DNA from: Panax quinquefolius
Taxonomy: Eukaryota > Streptophyta > Magnoliopsida > Apiales > Araliaceae
DNA: 64,000 nt
Assembly: GCA_020205615.1 (NCBI GenBank)
Contig: CM035170.1
Location: forward strand, 7,496,311 to 7,560,310
Direction: 5' to 3'
Made by a program: the position numbers and the translations under genes. The notes beneath the pieces were generated by a model, which worked only from the letters and a program-made list of their open reading frames with translations, did not search any database and had not been told where the DNA came from. This document shows positions 47,206 to 60,400 of the stretch, piece by piece (position 1 is the stretch's first letter; each line of letters opens with the position of its first letter).

Positions 47206-49054
47206 GCTCAAGGAAAATTAAAGAATATTTACATGAAAAAATACTGGATGAAGCGCAAATATCAAGGATATTCCACTAATTTCATGGATTATAGAAGTCA
47301 AAACTTTAACCAACTGAGTATAATAAAGAATGGAATAACAAAAGAAATCACCAAGCATGCGATAGGCCTCGCATACGCGGTTTATTCCAATGAATAATAA
47401 ATAACGGAATCGGTCCGCCAGAAACGCATGATGTGATATTCCAATGAGAATAATAAAGATTTTAATCGTCCCCATAAAAATGCATGAGGCATGGATATTC
47501 CAACGAATAATAAAGATGGAACCGAATCCCAAGTGAAACGCATGACAAAGATGTTCCAACGAATAATAAAGAATGGAATAACAGAAGAATTTCACCAAGT
47601 ATAGGGTAGCCCACGTATACAGGTTATTCCAACAGAATAATAAAGAATGGAATAACAGAAGTTCTCTTCATGGATAAGAAAGAAATAATACTCCCGACTT
47701 TAGAAAAACTGGATATTGGAATAGTGAGGTAGCAAACTTCTCTTCTTCTTTCTATAATTTCTCTCTATAATAATCGCTCTAAAACTTTTGTGAATTGGTT
47801 AGAAATGAAGGAAGAATGAGCTTCTATTTATAGAAAAATATAGTTTCGATAATTGACGTTTTTGGGGCTCGAAAATTACAGATCTGATACCTCCAACTTT
47901 TCTTTTATTTTTAATTTAGTCATGAAAGTATTATCAAACTTGCACCACCTTCCCTAATAGTAAATAATGTGATTCAATAGTAAATTATGTGAATCAATAG
48001 TTCTAGACATGTGAAAATACGAATTACAGTATAGTACCTCCATTTTTAACTTAGTCATGCAAGTATTATCAATCTTGCACCAACTCCCCTAATAGTAACA
48101 AGAATGTGAAACAATAGTATACACATGTGAACAAATAGTTATAATCATGTTAAATAATAGCAATCAATTGCTTATTTATCCGATTAAATACTTCGATTGG
48201 GTCGATATAACCTCCAGGACATCAATTATTATCGAAATAATTGTCGATTTTCACTAACACAAATAATTCCAACACAATGAAACCATTTTTATCAAAATAT
48301 AAATTTTGAAATTTCAAAGTTTGACTTTTCAAGAAAAAAGTCAATCTGTTGACTTTTTAGACGAAATAGTGAATTCGAGAAAATTTTGTGTTTATAGACT
48401 ATTTTACTAATTTCATCGTCCGGACTCAAATATCACGTCCGCGTCTCCAAATTCAACTCCTAACACAACTTCAATTTTAATAACATTCATCATTAATATT
48501 ATAACTCACAATATTTATCAACCAGGTCGTTCCCAGGAAAGAGGGGGCTTTCTATAAAGGATTTCTCCCTATTGGCGCCCAATTAGGTGACCAAACCTCT
48601 CCTTGTCAGAATTTCTAGACATTGTAAATATTGCAATTTAATAATATGAATAACTTTGTCATCTCAATTATTGATTTAATAAAATAACATATTATGCGAG
48701 ATGATACTATGACATAATCGAATCAATAATATGAGAGATATGATCAAAGAATTCATCAGAAAGTATAATTAAGTATAACTGAGTGACTTCTCACAAAGCA
48801 TCAATAATCAATCTTGTGTCTACTATGCAACCATGCGTATTCTCAGTATTTTTTTACTACCGGGTAGTTCAACAGTTAACGGTAAAACTTCCGTCGTTAT
48901 TTTCATAAAGTATTTTTGTCGTTTTCTCAATCCGACAATAATTCCGTTGTGGGGGTCCACCAATGATTGTGCCATTGTACTAATATTCTCTGTTAAAACA
49001 AATATTCCACGACCAATCGAATATTATATAACAACTTGCATACTTTGCAAAATT
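47206..49054 (-). repeat. E5 3' LTR remnant
   Basis: It enters the LTR about 900 bp in, at the GAATATTTACATGAAAAAAT segment, directly after CACTA-like DNA. It carries TATTCC repeats, a minus-strand TATAAATAG (47824-47832) and the TTGACTTTTTAG tract. It stops at TTTGCAAAATTT and continues into pol at TATCCTCGAAATTAGG, so the last part of the LTR and its GGGGTCTTACA end are deleted. Confidence 0.85.
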
Positions 49055-51665
49055 TTATCCTCGAAATTAGGGTGCGTACCTGGTATGTCGAAAAGGTAAG
49101 GATATCTTGATTTCATCTCAGATTCTAACTCCCAGGTCATTTCTTCCACATCGTGGTTTCTCCACAAAACTTTGACTTGAGGTATAACCTTGGAGCGTAG
49201 AATATGATCCTTTTTATCCAAGATTTTAACAGGTAACTCTTCATACGTTAAATCTTCCTCTATCTTGACTGGTTCTAATTTAATATGTGAAAAACGTTAT
49301 AAACACGAGACATACTTAGCGGTAAAGCAAGTCTATATGCCACAATTCCTACTCGATCGAGGATTAAAAATGGGCCAATGAATCGAGAGTTGAGCTTTCC
49401 TCTCTTTCCAAATCTTGTAACTCCTTTCCATGGAGCAACACGTAACAACACATAATCTCCAATATCGAATTCTACGTCCTTTCGATGAAGATCAGCATAA
49501 CTCTTTTGTCGATCTTGTGAGGTTTTTATACGTTGTCGGATCGTTTGTATCTTTTTAGTAGTCATATGTATCAACTCCGATCCCAACAATGTTGCTTCAC
49601 CCACCTCATCCCAGCATACTGGAGAACGACACTTTCTTCCATACAATGCCTCAAATGGAGCCATGCCAATACTTGCTTGATAACTCGTTGTTGTGGGAAA
49701 ACTCCACCAATGGTAGGAACTTATCCCAACTTCCTTGAAGTCGAGGACACGAGTCTTAATAGATCTTCAAGAGTTTTAATGGTCCTCTCCATTGCCCGTC
49801 CGTCTCGAGGATGATATCTTAGAAAGCTAAATCGTAAATCCGTGCCCATAGCTTTTGCAAACTAACCCAAAATCTTGAAGTGAATCTTGGGTCTCGATCG
49901 AAACTATGGATCTTGGCATACCATGCGATCTTACAATCTCGTTTATGTCGTAAAGAGCAAGACATTCAAGTGTATAAGTTTCTCGTATAGGTAAAAATGA
50001 AAGCGGAGACTTGGTCAATCTATCAACAATGACCCAAATTGCATCTATGCCTTGAGAAACCTTGGGAAGACCGATGTTGAAATCCATAGTAATGTGTTCC
50101 CACTTCTATTCTAGAATTTCAAGTGGTTCTGATGGACCTTTTGGTACTTGATGCTCCTTTGACTCGTTGACAAGTTAAACACCTTGAGGTAAACTCTGAT
50201 ATCTCTCTCTTCATATTGCTCCACCAAAATATATGTCGAAGATCACGATACATTTTGGTACTCCCAAGATGGATTGCAAACGGTGTGTTGTGCGCCTCCA
50301 TCATGATTTTATACTTTAAATCAGGGTCGTTAGGAACACAAAGTCTGGAGTTGACTCGAAATATTCCTTCCTCATCGATTCTTGCTTCCGGCATAGCACC
50401 TTCTTGCACTTTCTTTTTTATACGCATTAGCTCCAGGTCTGTAGCTTGAGCAGCTTTAACTTTATCGATTAAAGTCGATTCTACTCGTATGATTGCCATC
50501 ATCATGTGGGTCCCTGGAGTCTTTAACTCTATCTCCATCCTTTGCAAGTCGTACAAAATGGGCCTTTGCATTGACAATATCACACTCGTACTTGCATATG
50601 ATTTTATACTCAATGCGTCAGCTACTACGTTCGTTTTTCCAGGATGGTATTGGATGGTATGATCATAATCTTTCAACAATTCAAGCCAACGTTGTTGTCG
50701 CATGTTGAGTTCCTTTTGAGTGAAGAAATATTTGAGGCTTTTATGATCCGTAAAGATATCCACTTTCTCCCCATACAAGTAATGCCTCCAAATTTTAAGT
50801 GCGAAAACGACAGCTGCCAACTCTAGATCATGAGTAGGAAAATTTCTCCCATATTCTTTGAGTTGTCGTAAGGCATAGGCTATGACTTTCCCATGTTGCA
50901 TGAGAACACATCCTAACCCTTTGCCCGAAGCATCATTTGTGATGACAAATCCCTTGAGCGGATGGTATTGTCGAGCAGTCTTTGAAATGAGTCTCCTCTT
51001 GAGTTCTTGAAAACTCTTCTCACATTTCACGCTCCAACCAAATTTTGTATCTTTTCGAGTCAGCTGAGTTAATGGAGTAGCGATTCAAGAAAACCCTTCT
51101 ACGAATCTTCGACAATAACCAGCTAAGCCTAGAAAGCTACGTACTTCGGTCACTGATTTAGGTTGCTCCCAGCTTTGAATTACTTCAATCTTTATCGGGT
51201 CAACAGATATCCCATGATTTGATATCACGTGCCCAAGGAATGCAACTTCCTCAAGCCAGAACTCACATTTCTTTAACTTGGCATATAGCTTGTTTTCACG
51301 AAGCTTTTGGAGTATCAGCCTCTCATGATCTTCACAACTTTTGGAATATATGAGGATGTCGTCAATAAAGACGACCACAAAATGATCCAAATATTCCTTG
51401 AATACTCGGTTCATCATTTCCATGAAGGCAGCAGGAACATTAGTCAATCCAAAGGACATGACTAGGAATTCATAATGCCCGTACCGAGTTCTGAAAGCCG
51501 TCTTTGGAATGTCATCGGTTTTAATCTTCAATTGATTATATCCTGAACGAAGATCAATCTTTGAAAAGAATTTGGCGCCTTGCAACTAGTCAAACAGGTC
51601 ATCAATACGTGGCAATGGGTACCTATTTTTGATGGTGACATGATTCAACTCCCGATAATCAATAC
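49055..51665 (-). pseudogene. E5 pol: RT, RNase H, integrase, chromodomain
   Basis: Reading 51665 to 49055: RT from the [13 protein letters not shown] segment through [20 protein letters not shown] and the [11 protein letters not shown] box (51085-51585); thumb and RNase H ([30 protein letters not shown] in place of the usual [10 protein letters not shown], so the first residues of the RNase H motif are changed); integrase zinc domain (AHNTPFAIHLGSTKMYRDLR, TSRCLTCQRV); the catalytic start [15 protein letters not shown] and then a decayed second Asp region; MAPFEALYGRKCRSPVCWDE (49275-49664); and chromodomain VKVLWRNHDVEEMTWELE (49055-49221). At least four frame breaks and a deletion at about 49265-49290 make it inactive. 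Confidence 0.88.
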
Positions 51666-52626
51666 TGTAAGACCCCAACTTTTATAAATAAAGATGAATT
51701 TTCTATAAATATTATTTTTGAATATTATGGAGTAAATTTGATATAATGTTATAGTTGTGGGTAATATTTATAAATTTTGCAAAGTAAGCAAGTTGTTATA
51801 AAATATTCGTTTGGTCGGGGAATATTCTTTTTTGTCGGGGAATATTAATGCGACGACACAATCATTAGTGGACCCCACAACGGAATTATTGTCGGATTGA
51901 GAAAATGACAAAAATACTTTATGAAAATAACTAGCAGAGGTGTTACTGATTAAAAGCTGTTGAACTACCCAGTAGTAAAAGTGCTGATGTCTGGCGTGGT
52001 TGCATAGTAAGCACGGTATTGATTATTAATGCTTACGTGAAGTCACTCAAATATACTCAATTATTACTTTCGATAATTAATTTTGTCATATCTCTTTATA
52101 TTATTGATTCAATTATTGTCACAAGATTATCATCTATATAATATGTTATATTATTAAATCAATAATTGAGACGATAAGTTATAAATGATTAATAATTGTT
52201 GAAAGATTAAATATGTGTTGATTAAAAATAAAATAATTTGTGATAATATTTATTCAATTCTTGATGTATATAAAGAGTCTATTATGAGGCGTTTGTGGTA
52301 AGTTTGGTTATTTTATGGGGGGAGGAAATGTCATCTAAGAGTCTCTTCACAATAGTAATTACCTTCAATCGATAATAATTATCTTCGTCGATAGTCATTA
52401 CATTCGTCGATAGTAATTACCTTCGTCGATAGTATTTACCTTTACGGCACGTCAAACCACTTGTCGTTTACATATTACGAGGCGTCGAACCAATTGTCGT
52501 TTCACATTCTGAGCGTCAAACCACTTGGTGTTTCACATTACAAGCGTCAAACCACTTTTCTTTTCACATCACCAGTCGTCAAGCCACTTGCCTTTTCACA
52601 TTTCAAGTGCTAAGCTAGAAATCTTC

Positions 52627-52635
52627 TATAAATAG
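52627..52635 (+). promoter_or_regulatory. LTR TATA box (E6 5' LTR)
   Basis: TTCTATAAATAGAGGCC is followed about 25-30 bp later by GCTTCATTATTTTTC, the likely transcription start of E6. It lies immediately after the 31-bp repeat array. The same arrangement is in the 3' LTR at 62561-62569. Confidence 0.75.
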
Positions 52636-52902
52636 AGGCCTAGTGCTTCATTATTTTTCACGAATTCATTCAAGCTATAGAGAGAGAAAGTATAGAGAGA
52701 GATAAGAGAAAGAAGAAGAGTATTCTTCTTACACTACAATGAGTATTCAATCTCCTACTAATGTAAGATGTGTTATTCTTTCTTATTCATGAAGAGAACT
52801 GTTGTTATTCCATTGCTTATTATTCTATTTGAATAACTTTGTATCTGCGGTTTACCTATACTTGGTGACATTCTTCTATTATTACATTGGAATATCCTCA
52901 TG

Positions 52903-55497
52903 CATAAGACCCCAACATATTATTAATGAAATTTAATTTTCTCTATTTATTATTTTGAAATAGTAAGGGTTGATTTGATTAATGTGGATAGTTATGGGTA
53001 AAATACATAAATATTTCAAAATAAGCAAGTGGTTATAAAATATTCATTGTTGTGGGAATATTCGTTTGGTGGTGGAATATTAAATCGTCGGGGGAATATT
53101 AAATGCATTTACAAGTAAAAGCCATGTGTGGGCCCCATAACTTGAAATCGATTGGATGAAGAAAACAACAAATATAAGTTGTTTAAAAATAACTGGCGTA
53201 GTTATTCTGAATTAATCTTTATTAAAATACTAAATTGGTTAAAACACGATAGCATACGGTATTGCACCAATCATTGATTCTTACGTGAAGGCACTACTCA
53301 ATAATGGTTACGAAATTAATTCTTTATTCGATATTTTATTGATTTAATAATTCTTTGCGTTGATATTTTATATTCTTTGTTGTTTCATAATTGTCATTAC
53401 ACATTATTTTTCATTATCGGCAATAATTCATATTATCTGAATAATATTATTAGATAACATTATTGGCAATGTCTAGAAAGTTCGATCTAAGGAGAGGTTT
53501 GGTCACCTAATTGCTACCAAGATGAGAGAAATTCTTATTGAAAGCCCCCTCTTTCTCTGGGAACTACACGGTTTATCGATATTGTGATTACAAATATTAT
53601 TTGTGAATAAATAATTATTAATTCATATGATGAGGAAAATATTGATTTTATGTGGATATAGATGGAAAAATTTTAATGTGACAATTGTTGAAAATTGAAA
53701 TTTTATCTTTTACGATAAAATAATTCATTTAAATATATTATTATATTTTAATAATATAATAATGGTGATATTTTTACAACGAATGTGGTATATATGAGTA
53801 TACGAGGAGGAAGAGTATTTTTTGTTGCAATAAATATTTAAAACATGTTAAACATGCTCAGCGGACCCCATTTATTAGTCGAAATTTGATTATAGCTTTC
53901 AAAAATCTCCCGGTTTGTGGATTTCGGTCAATTTTTGTTTGGAATTTGGAAAAACTTTCTTCTGCAAAGTTGTAGAAATTGAATTTCCTATAAAAACACG
54001 CGAGATTCAATTTTCCGATAGAAGGGCTATTTATTATGAATTATTGAAGTTCCAAAGCTCAAAATAATTGATTTTTGGAAGTTTAAAATATTTTAAATTG
54101 GAAAACGTTTTATTACTTTTTCTAGAAGGTGAGCTTGTGGGAAATGCTAGGAGCTGAATTCTAAGAGGCGTAGGAAATTTTATTATAAATAATAATATTA
54201 TATTAAATTTTATGCTTTGGTGTTCAAGCCTTTTCCTATAAATAGGGTCTTAGGTTAGAATTGAAAATCACACGAGAAATTGAAGTTTTCTCTCTATATT
54301 ATCGAAACGTATTCTTGTGAGTATTTTGAGTATACTTTGAGTATTGCTATACTGGTACAAGTTCAAGTTATAGTCAATATCCTGTGTTTAACTAAAATCA
54401 TTGTCTTTGTGAGGTAAGGGATATTTTTTTTTCAGAATGATATTATTTCTTCAATATCATTATCTTTGAAATATTGATCTGAAGTTTTATCAAATTTGGA
54501 ACATTTGGTGTCGAGTTACTATTCACGATATCTGGCCTTTATTCACGTATCGACCTTTATTCACGAATCTGACTTTATTCACCAAAAAATAAAATTTCTT
54601 CTTTTGTCTAAAATATCTATTACGGATACTAGCTTTGATTGTATCCATGTTTTGATAATTCTTGAATTTTACTCCACTCGATTACTTATGAAGTATTTTT
54701 GAACTTGGATTGTTTAAAATACGAATCCTTAATATTGTTCTTTTGTTTCACTTGGATTCGTTTCCTTTAAAATATTTTTCATCATCCTCAGTCTTAAATG
54801 ATGATATTATGGAATATCTTTGGCCTGTAGTGAAAAGATGAATGATTTCTGATGAATATCTTTGGCCATAGTGCAAAGATGAACAGGTGTTTAGATGAAC
54901 ATGACCAATCGATGAATATCTTTGGCACAGAGTGCAAAGATGAATATTTGATTCCGGATATATATTGATTGATGTTACAGGGATAAAAGATAGAGCGATG
55001 AACTTTAAAATTCATACATAGAAGATAGTAGTTGCATTCTCTTTAATTCTTCTAATGAATTATTATTTTCATTGCGAATATTGATTTAAAACTTGTTGTC
55101 TATTGTATTCTATTAGATTTTTTCCCATGTTGAAGACTAATGATAATTTGTTGTATATTATCTTAGTCATAATATTCTTTTCTTGGGCTAGTTGAGCTCA
55201 CCCTTTTCCTTTTTGTTCCATTTTTCTTCTCGGGAGGCGAGAATATAAGCGAGTACAGCCTGGGGTATGGAATGAAGGTTCTAGAGAGTTGTTTAGTAGT
55301 CCTCACCATTTTGTAAAATAATGTATCAATAAATGTGATGAAGATTTATTTGAGTATAGATATTGTCTAGAAGATAATATTTGTATTCAAACTCACGAGT
55401 TTCTTGTTGTAATAATAAAGTTGTAGTTGTTTCGCATACCATGTATTGACAACTCAAAATGGGTGATGTAAACTATTTTGGGGGCGTCACCTTGTCG
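52903..55497 (+). mobile_element. Solo LTR S6 in the E6 5' LTR
   Basis: It starts near CATAAGACCCCAACATATTA (usual form TGTAAGACCCC) and ends near GGGGGCGTCACCTTGTCG. TCATG lies on both sides (52898-52902 and 55498-55502), and E6 LTR sequence resumes after it, so it is an independent insertion. The exact ends are uncertain by several bases. It belongs to the S0 type, with CTTTATTCACG-like short repeats (54530-54590) and no coding domain. Confidence 0.8.
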
Positions 55498-56972
55498 TCA
55501 TGTTTTTTACACCTACATGGTTCCGCTCTTTATTATTATTCTGGAACATCCTCACATGCATGTGTTTTACACCGGACTGGTTCCGCTTTTTATTATTCTC
55601 ATTTGAACATCCCAGCTTGCGTGCAAATTTTGCACGACCTAGTTTCGTTATTATTATTCTGTTAGAATAACTTTTACATACATCTGCAATCTACCGCATG
55701 CATGGTGATTTCTTTTGTTATTCCATTCTTTATTATACTCAGGTTGGTTAAAGTTTTGACTTATATACTCCATGAAATTAGTAGAATATCCTTGATATTT
55801 GCGCTTCATCCAAAGATCTTTTCATGAAAATATTCTTCCGATCATTCTTGAATTTTACTCTACAAAGCGGTATCATGTTAACAATTTGGACATTATTAGT
55901 TCTGAATAAATTAATTCTTGAACTTGTTTTATTGAATTCTTATATCATTGTCATCATCCTCATGTTTTATATTATGTTGAAAGTCATATGTGGCTTTAGT
56001 GCATGTATGGACTTGGTATGATTATGACTGAGAGATTATTCGGTGTAATCATGGCCACCGTAATGTTACAAATGATGTGGTAAAAATTATCATTGGCAGT
56101 AGTGCATTGATGGACGATTTGTTGGCATGATCATGACCATTAATGAATACACGAATGTCCTCGGGCGTAGTGTATGGATAATTTGTGGTCGTGATACTAA
56201 AGAATATCCTCGGCCAGTAGTGCGGGGGTGATTCGATGATGTGGATTATTTATTAAGCTCGAGTCCCAAATGATAAAAGTGATGAAAAAAACTTTTAAAT
56301 CATAAAAGATAGTAGATTTTATTCTCTACTTGACTCTTTTTTTAATGGATTGCTTGTTCATTGCAGTTAAACTTGATGTTGTTATATTTTATCAGTTTAA
56401 CACTGTTGAAGGCTAATGATAATTTATTCTGCATTATCTTAGTCATAATATTTCTTACTGGGCTAGTTGAGCTCACCCTTTCTTTCACTGTTCTCTTCAA
56501 GAAATGAGAACATAGCGAGGGACTAGTCGGGGAGGCGAGTGAGCGGTCCGTCCGAGGATAGCATTAGTAGTCCTCACTATTCTGTGAATTAGTGTGTTAA
56601 TAATTGTAATGAGGACTCCTTTTGAGTTTGTATAATCTCTAGTAGACAATAATTGTATTCAAACTCACAGTTATGTTTTGTCGTATTATACACGAAAGTT
56701 GTATTAGTAAGTTGTATTTGAATTTTGTACCATGTATCTGACGACCCAAGATGGGTGATGTATACCTAATTTTGCTGGCGTCACAGTTGATATCAAAGCT
56801 TAGGGATATGATCCCTGGCTAAGATGTGAGAATAGTACTAGGAGGGGAGACACGGGGAATTACTTCGCTAGTATGACCTACCTAAGTTTATGTGGTATTT
56901 AATTGGTCGGTCAGAATTTAGGGATAATATGTTACATGTCAATTAACCTTTGTTTTGTGGCAATATCTGAAA

Positions 56973-58086
56973 ATGACATCCGAGAATGTTGGGAATAGCA
57001 ATGGAGCATAGGCGATCGTTGATTCACCACATATCAATAATCAGGATAATGTGCATTAGGAAGGCGACAATCCTCATGCAAACAACAACACTGACCAAAT
57101 GATGAATGATCAAATATTCAGGGGCTTTATGCTATTCATGCAATAGTAGGCGAGAGCGGCTCCTGTCCAAAATACAGGTGGAAACACTGGAAACTCTCGG
57201 GTGGTCACCGCTAAACAGTTCAAGAAACTGGGACCACCGGAGTTTAAGGGTGAGCCAAAACCACTTATGGCGGAAGCATGGATAAAGCAGATCACCAAGA
57301 TATTTGATGTCTTGGGATGCTCCGAGGAGCAAAAGGTTTCCTTCTTTCGCTTTTATATTCTGCGCGAGAGGCATATTATCGGGTGGGAATCGGTAAACGC
57401 GTACTCAACTGCCGCATCAAGATGTCTTGGGAGAAGTTCCAAGAGTCGCTTCAGCGATAAATACTTTCCCGAAAGTATTCGTCACATGAAGGAGGTGGAG
57501 TTTATCAAGTTGGAACAAAACAATATGACCGTGTCGCAATACGAGGCTAAATTTGCGGAGTTATCCCGGTTTGCGTCCCACTTGGTGGATAATGAAGAGA
57601 GAATGACATGGATGTTTTTAAGAGGTTTGAAGCCGGAGATACGTCAACATCTTATTTCTCATAAACTGTGTTTATATTCAGATGTTGTAAGTAGGGCCTA
57701 GTTAGTGGAGCGCGATAACGAGTCAACACAACTAAAAGAGAGCAACCGACAAAATGATAATACTAGCGAGAGCAGTCATCGAAGCGGTGACAACAAGCGT
57801 GGAGGGAATCAATAGGCCAGAAATGGTAACCACTTCGGTGGTAATCAGGACCAAAACAATAAGAATGGATATTTCAAGAAAAGGAGATTCAACAATGATG
57901 GAAAGACGTCAGCACCAACACCTGTCGTTAAGGAAGGAGAACGACCACCTATCATATGTTTCAAATGCGGAGGGGAGGGGCGCATCAGTCCAAACTGCGT
58001 GATGCCATCCAAAGCAAGTTATAAATGTGGAAGAGAAGGTCACTTAGCCCAATTTTGTCGTTCACCGAAGACAAATTCAGCTAGGA
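56973..58086 (+). pseudogene. E6 Gag with CCHC knuckles
   Basis: The ATG at 56973 begins MTSENVGNSNGA, the family Gag start, but stops occur soon after and near 57147. The core (57201-57701) has FKKLGPPEFKGEPKPLMAEA and WIKQITKIFDVLGCSEEQKV, then a garbled stretch where relatives have the WW motif, then YFPESIRHMKEVEFIKLEQN and AELSRFASHLVDNEERMTWM. Past a frame break the knuckles read CFKCGGEGRISPNC (His replaced by Arg) and YKCGREGHLAQFC (first Cys replaced by Tyr), so neither is intact. Confidence 0.88.
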
Positions 58087-58802
58087 TGGAGGCACCAAAG
58101 GCCGTCCCAAAAAAGTCAAAACCGAAAGGTCTGGAGGAGAGCGTTTGTTGTGACCTCCCAAAAAGCAAGGAACCTGAATGAGGTTATCACGGGTAAGCTT
58201 ATCATAAACTCTAACGAAATCTATACTTTATTTGATACCGGTTCTACCCATTCTTTTATTTCTCCTACTTGCGCTCATCGATTAAATTTGACTCCGGAGA
58301 AATTAGACTTTGACTTATCTGTGGAAACTTCGTTGGGAGAAACCTTCATGAAATCCACTGTTTATAAGTCTTGTTTGGTTCAAATCGGTACCCTCACATT
58401 ACCTGTAGATCTTATTTCATTGAAAATACTTGTATTTGACGTGATTCTAGGGATTGATTGGTTAACTACTCATCATGCAAAAAATTGATTGTTTCCGTAA
58501 GGATGTTAGCTTTCATATTCCTAATCAACCTATTATGCGAATACAAGCGACCAAACCATTAAAATCAATCACGTTCATCTCAAGCCATAAAGTTATTCGT
58601 TTATTGAAAAACGGATGTCAAGCTTTCTTAGCTCATGTCATAGATTTAAACAAAAATACGTCAGTTTTGAACGATATTTCTATTGTTAATAAATTTCTGA
58701 CGTATTACCTAAGAACTTCTGCCCTACCCTCGAAAGCGTGAAATTAAATTTTGTATCGACCTTGAACCCGGTACAAAACCCATTTCCAAAGCCCCATATC
58801 GA
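58087..58802 (+). pseudogene. E6 protease
   Basis: The open stretch 58150-58488 contains KARNLNEVITGKLIINSNEI, the catalytic YTLFDTGSTHSFISP and the flap and core to FDVILGIDWLTTHHAK. A frameshift at about 58480 moves the rest (CFRKDVSFHIPNQPIMRIQA, 58475-58741) to another frame, and a further break follows near the RT junction. This is the same protease as in E1 and E2. Confidence 0.9.
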
Positions 58803-60400
58803 ATGGCTCTATTGAACTTCGTGGAGTTAAAGACCCAACCGCAGGAATTGTTAGACATTGGCTTTATTCGTCCTAGTACTTCTCCTTGGGTGCTCTCTCG
58901 CTCTATTGAAGAAGAAGAAAGATGGGAGTATCGACTTTGTATTGATTATCGGGAGTTGAATCATGTCACCATCAAAAATAGGTATCTATTGCTGGTGTAT
59001 TGATGACATGTTTGACCCGATAAGGAGCCAAATTCTTTTCAAAGATTGATCTTCGCTCCGGATATCACCAATTGAAGATTAGAACCAGATGACATTCCAA
59101 AGACGGCTTTCCGAACTCCGATGCACGGCATTATGAATTCCTAGTCATGTCCTTTGGATTGACTAAAGCTCCTGCTGCCTTCATGGATATGATGAACCGA
59201 GTATTCAAGGAATATTTGGATCACTTTGTGGTTGTCTTTATTGATGACATTCTTATTTATTCCAAAAGCCGTGAAGATCATGAGCAACATTTAAGGCTGA
59301 CACTCCAAAAGCTTCGTGAGTATAAGCTTTATGCCAATTTGAAGAAATGCGAATTCTAGCTTGAGGAAGTAGCATTCCTTGGGCACGTAGTATCAAGTCA
59401 TGGAATATCTGTTGACCCAGCAAAGATTGAAGCAATTCAAAGCTGGGAGCAACCTAAATCAGTGACCGAAGTACGTAGTTTTCTCGGTTTAGCTAGTTAT
59501 TATCGGAGATTCGTGGAAAGATTTTATCAAATCACTACTCCATTGACTCAGCTGACTCAGAAAGATACAAAGTTCGATTGGAGCGAAGAATGTGAGAAGA
59601 GTTTTCAAGAACTCAAGAGGAGACTCATTTCAAGACTGCTCGACAATACCACCGGCTCGGAGGGATTTGTCATCTCAAAGGATGATCTTGAGAAAAGGGT
59701 TAGGATGTGTTCTCATGCAACATGGGAAAGTCATAGCCTATGCCTCAAGACAACTCAAAGAATATGAGAGGAATTATCCTACTCATGATCTAGAGTTGGC
59801 AGCTGTTGTCTTTGCACTTAAAATTTGGAGGCATTACTTGTATGGGGAGAAGGTGGAGATCTTTACGGATCATAAAAGCCTAAAATATTTCTTTACTCAA
59901 AAGGAACTCAACATGCGACAATGACGTTGGCTTGAACTATTGAAAGATTATGATCATACTATCCAATACCATCCCGAAAAGCGAGCGTAACGTAGAAATG
60001 ACGCGAAAGTAGAAGATCATATGCAAGTCTGAAAAGTGCGATATTGTCAACGCAAAGGCCTATTTTGTGTGACTTGCAAAGGATGGAGATAGAGTTAAAG
60101 ACTCTGGGATGCATGTGATGATAGTGAATATACTGAGTAGAACCGACTTTAATCAATAAAGTTAAAGTTTGCTTTCCAAGCTACGGACACTGGAGCCGAT
60201 GCGTATGAGGAAGAAAGTACAAGAAGGTGCTATCTTGGGAAGCAAGAATCGATGAAGAAGGAATACTTGAGTCAACTCCGGACTTTGTGTTCCTAACGAC
60301 CACGATTTAAAGTATAATATCATGATGGAGGCGCACACACACCATTTGCAATCCATCTCGGGAGTACCAAAATGTATCATGATATTCGTGCTCATACATT
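58803..60400 (+). pseudogene. E6 reverse transcriptase and RNase H
   Basis: RT pieces: [20 protein letters not shown] (58803-59003), the [13 protein letters not shown] segment (about 59035-59075, broken by small indels), [20 protein letters not shown] and the [11 protein letters not shown] box (59147-59359). A TAG at about 59357 replaces Trp of CEFWLEE. RNase H continues as [20 protein letters not shown] (59462 on) and, after a shift, [20 protein letters not shown] and [20 protein letters not shown] (59592-59924). From 59930 to 60400 similarity to the linker and zinc domain persists but no frame stays open. Confidence 0.88.

Larger units (their letters stand above)
47206..51665 (-). mobile_element. 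E5: minus-strand chromovirus, truncated and split by E6
   Basis: E5 has a 3' LTR remnant (about 47206-49054) followed by pol read leftward from 51665 to 49055: RT, RNase H, integrase, chromodomain. The upstream part (Gag, protease, 5' LTR) is not in the window; E6 was inserted in RT after AATAC (51661-51665) and should be followed by the rest beyond 64000. Both edges of the LTR remnant are deleted. Confidence 0.88.
51666..56785 (+). repeat. E6 5' LTR (interrupted by S6)
   Basis: Without S6 the LTR is about 2.52 kb, matching E1. U3 holds TAGTAATTACCTTCGTCGA-type 20-bp repeats (52349-52443) and a five-unit 31-bp array (52445-52610) just before TATAAATAG (52627-52635). Downstream are TATTATTCT/GGAACATCC repeats (52790-52900, 55500-55700) and the GTAGTGCAT array (55990-56230). 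It ends TGCTGGCGTCACA. Confidence 0.9.
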
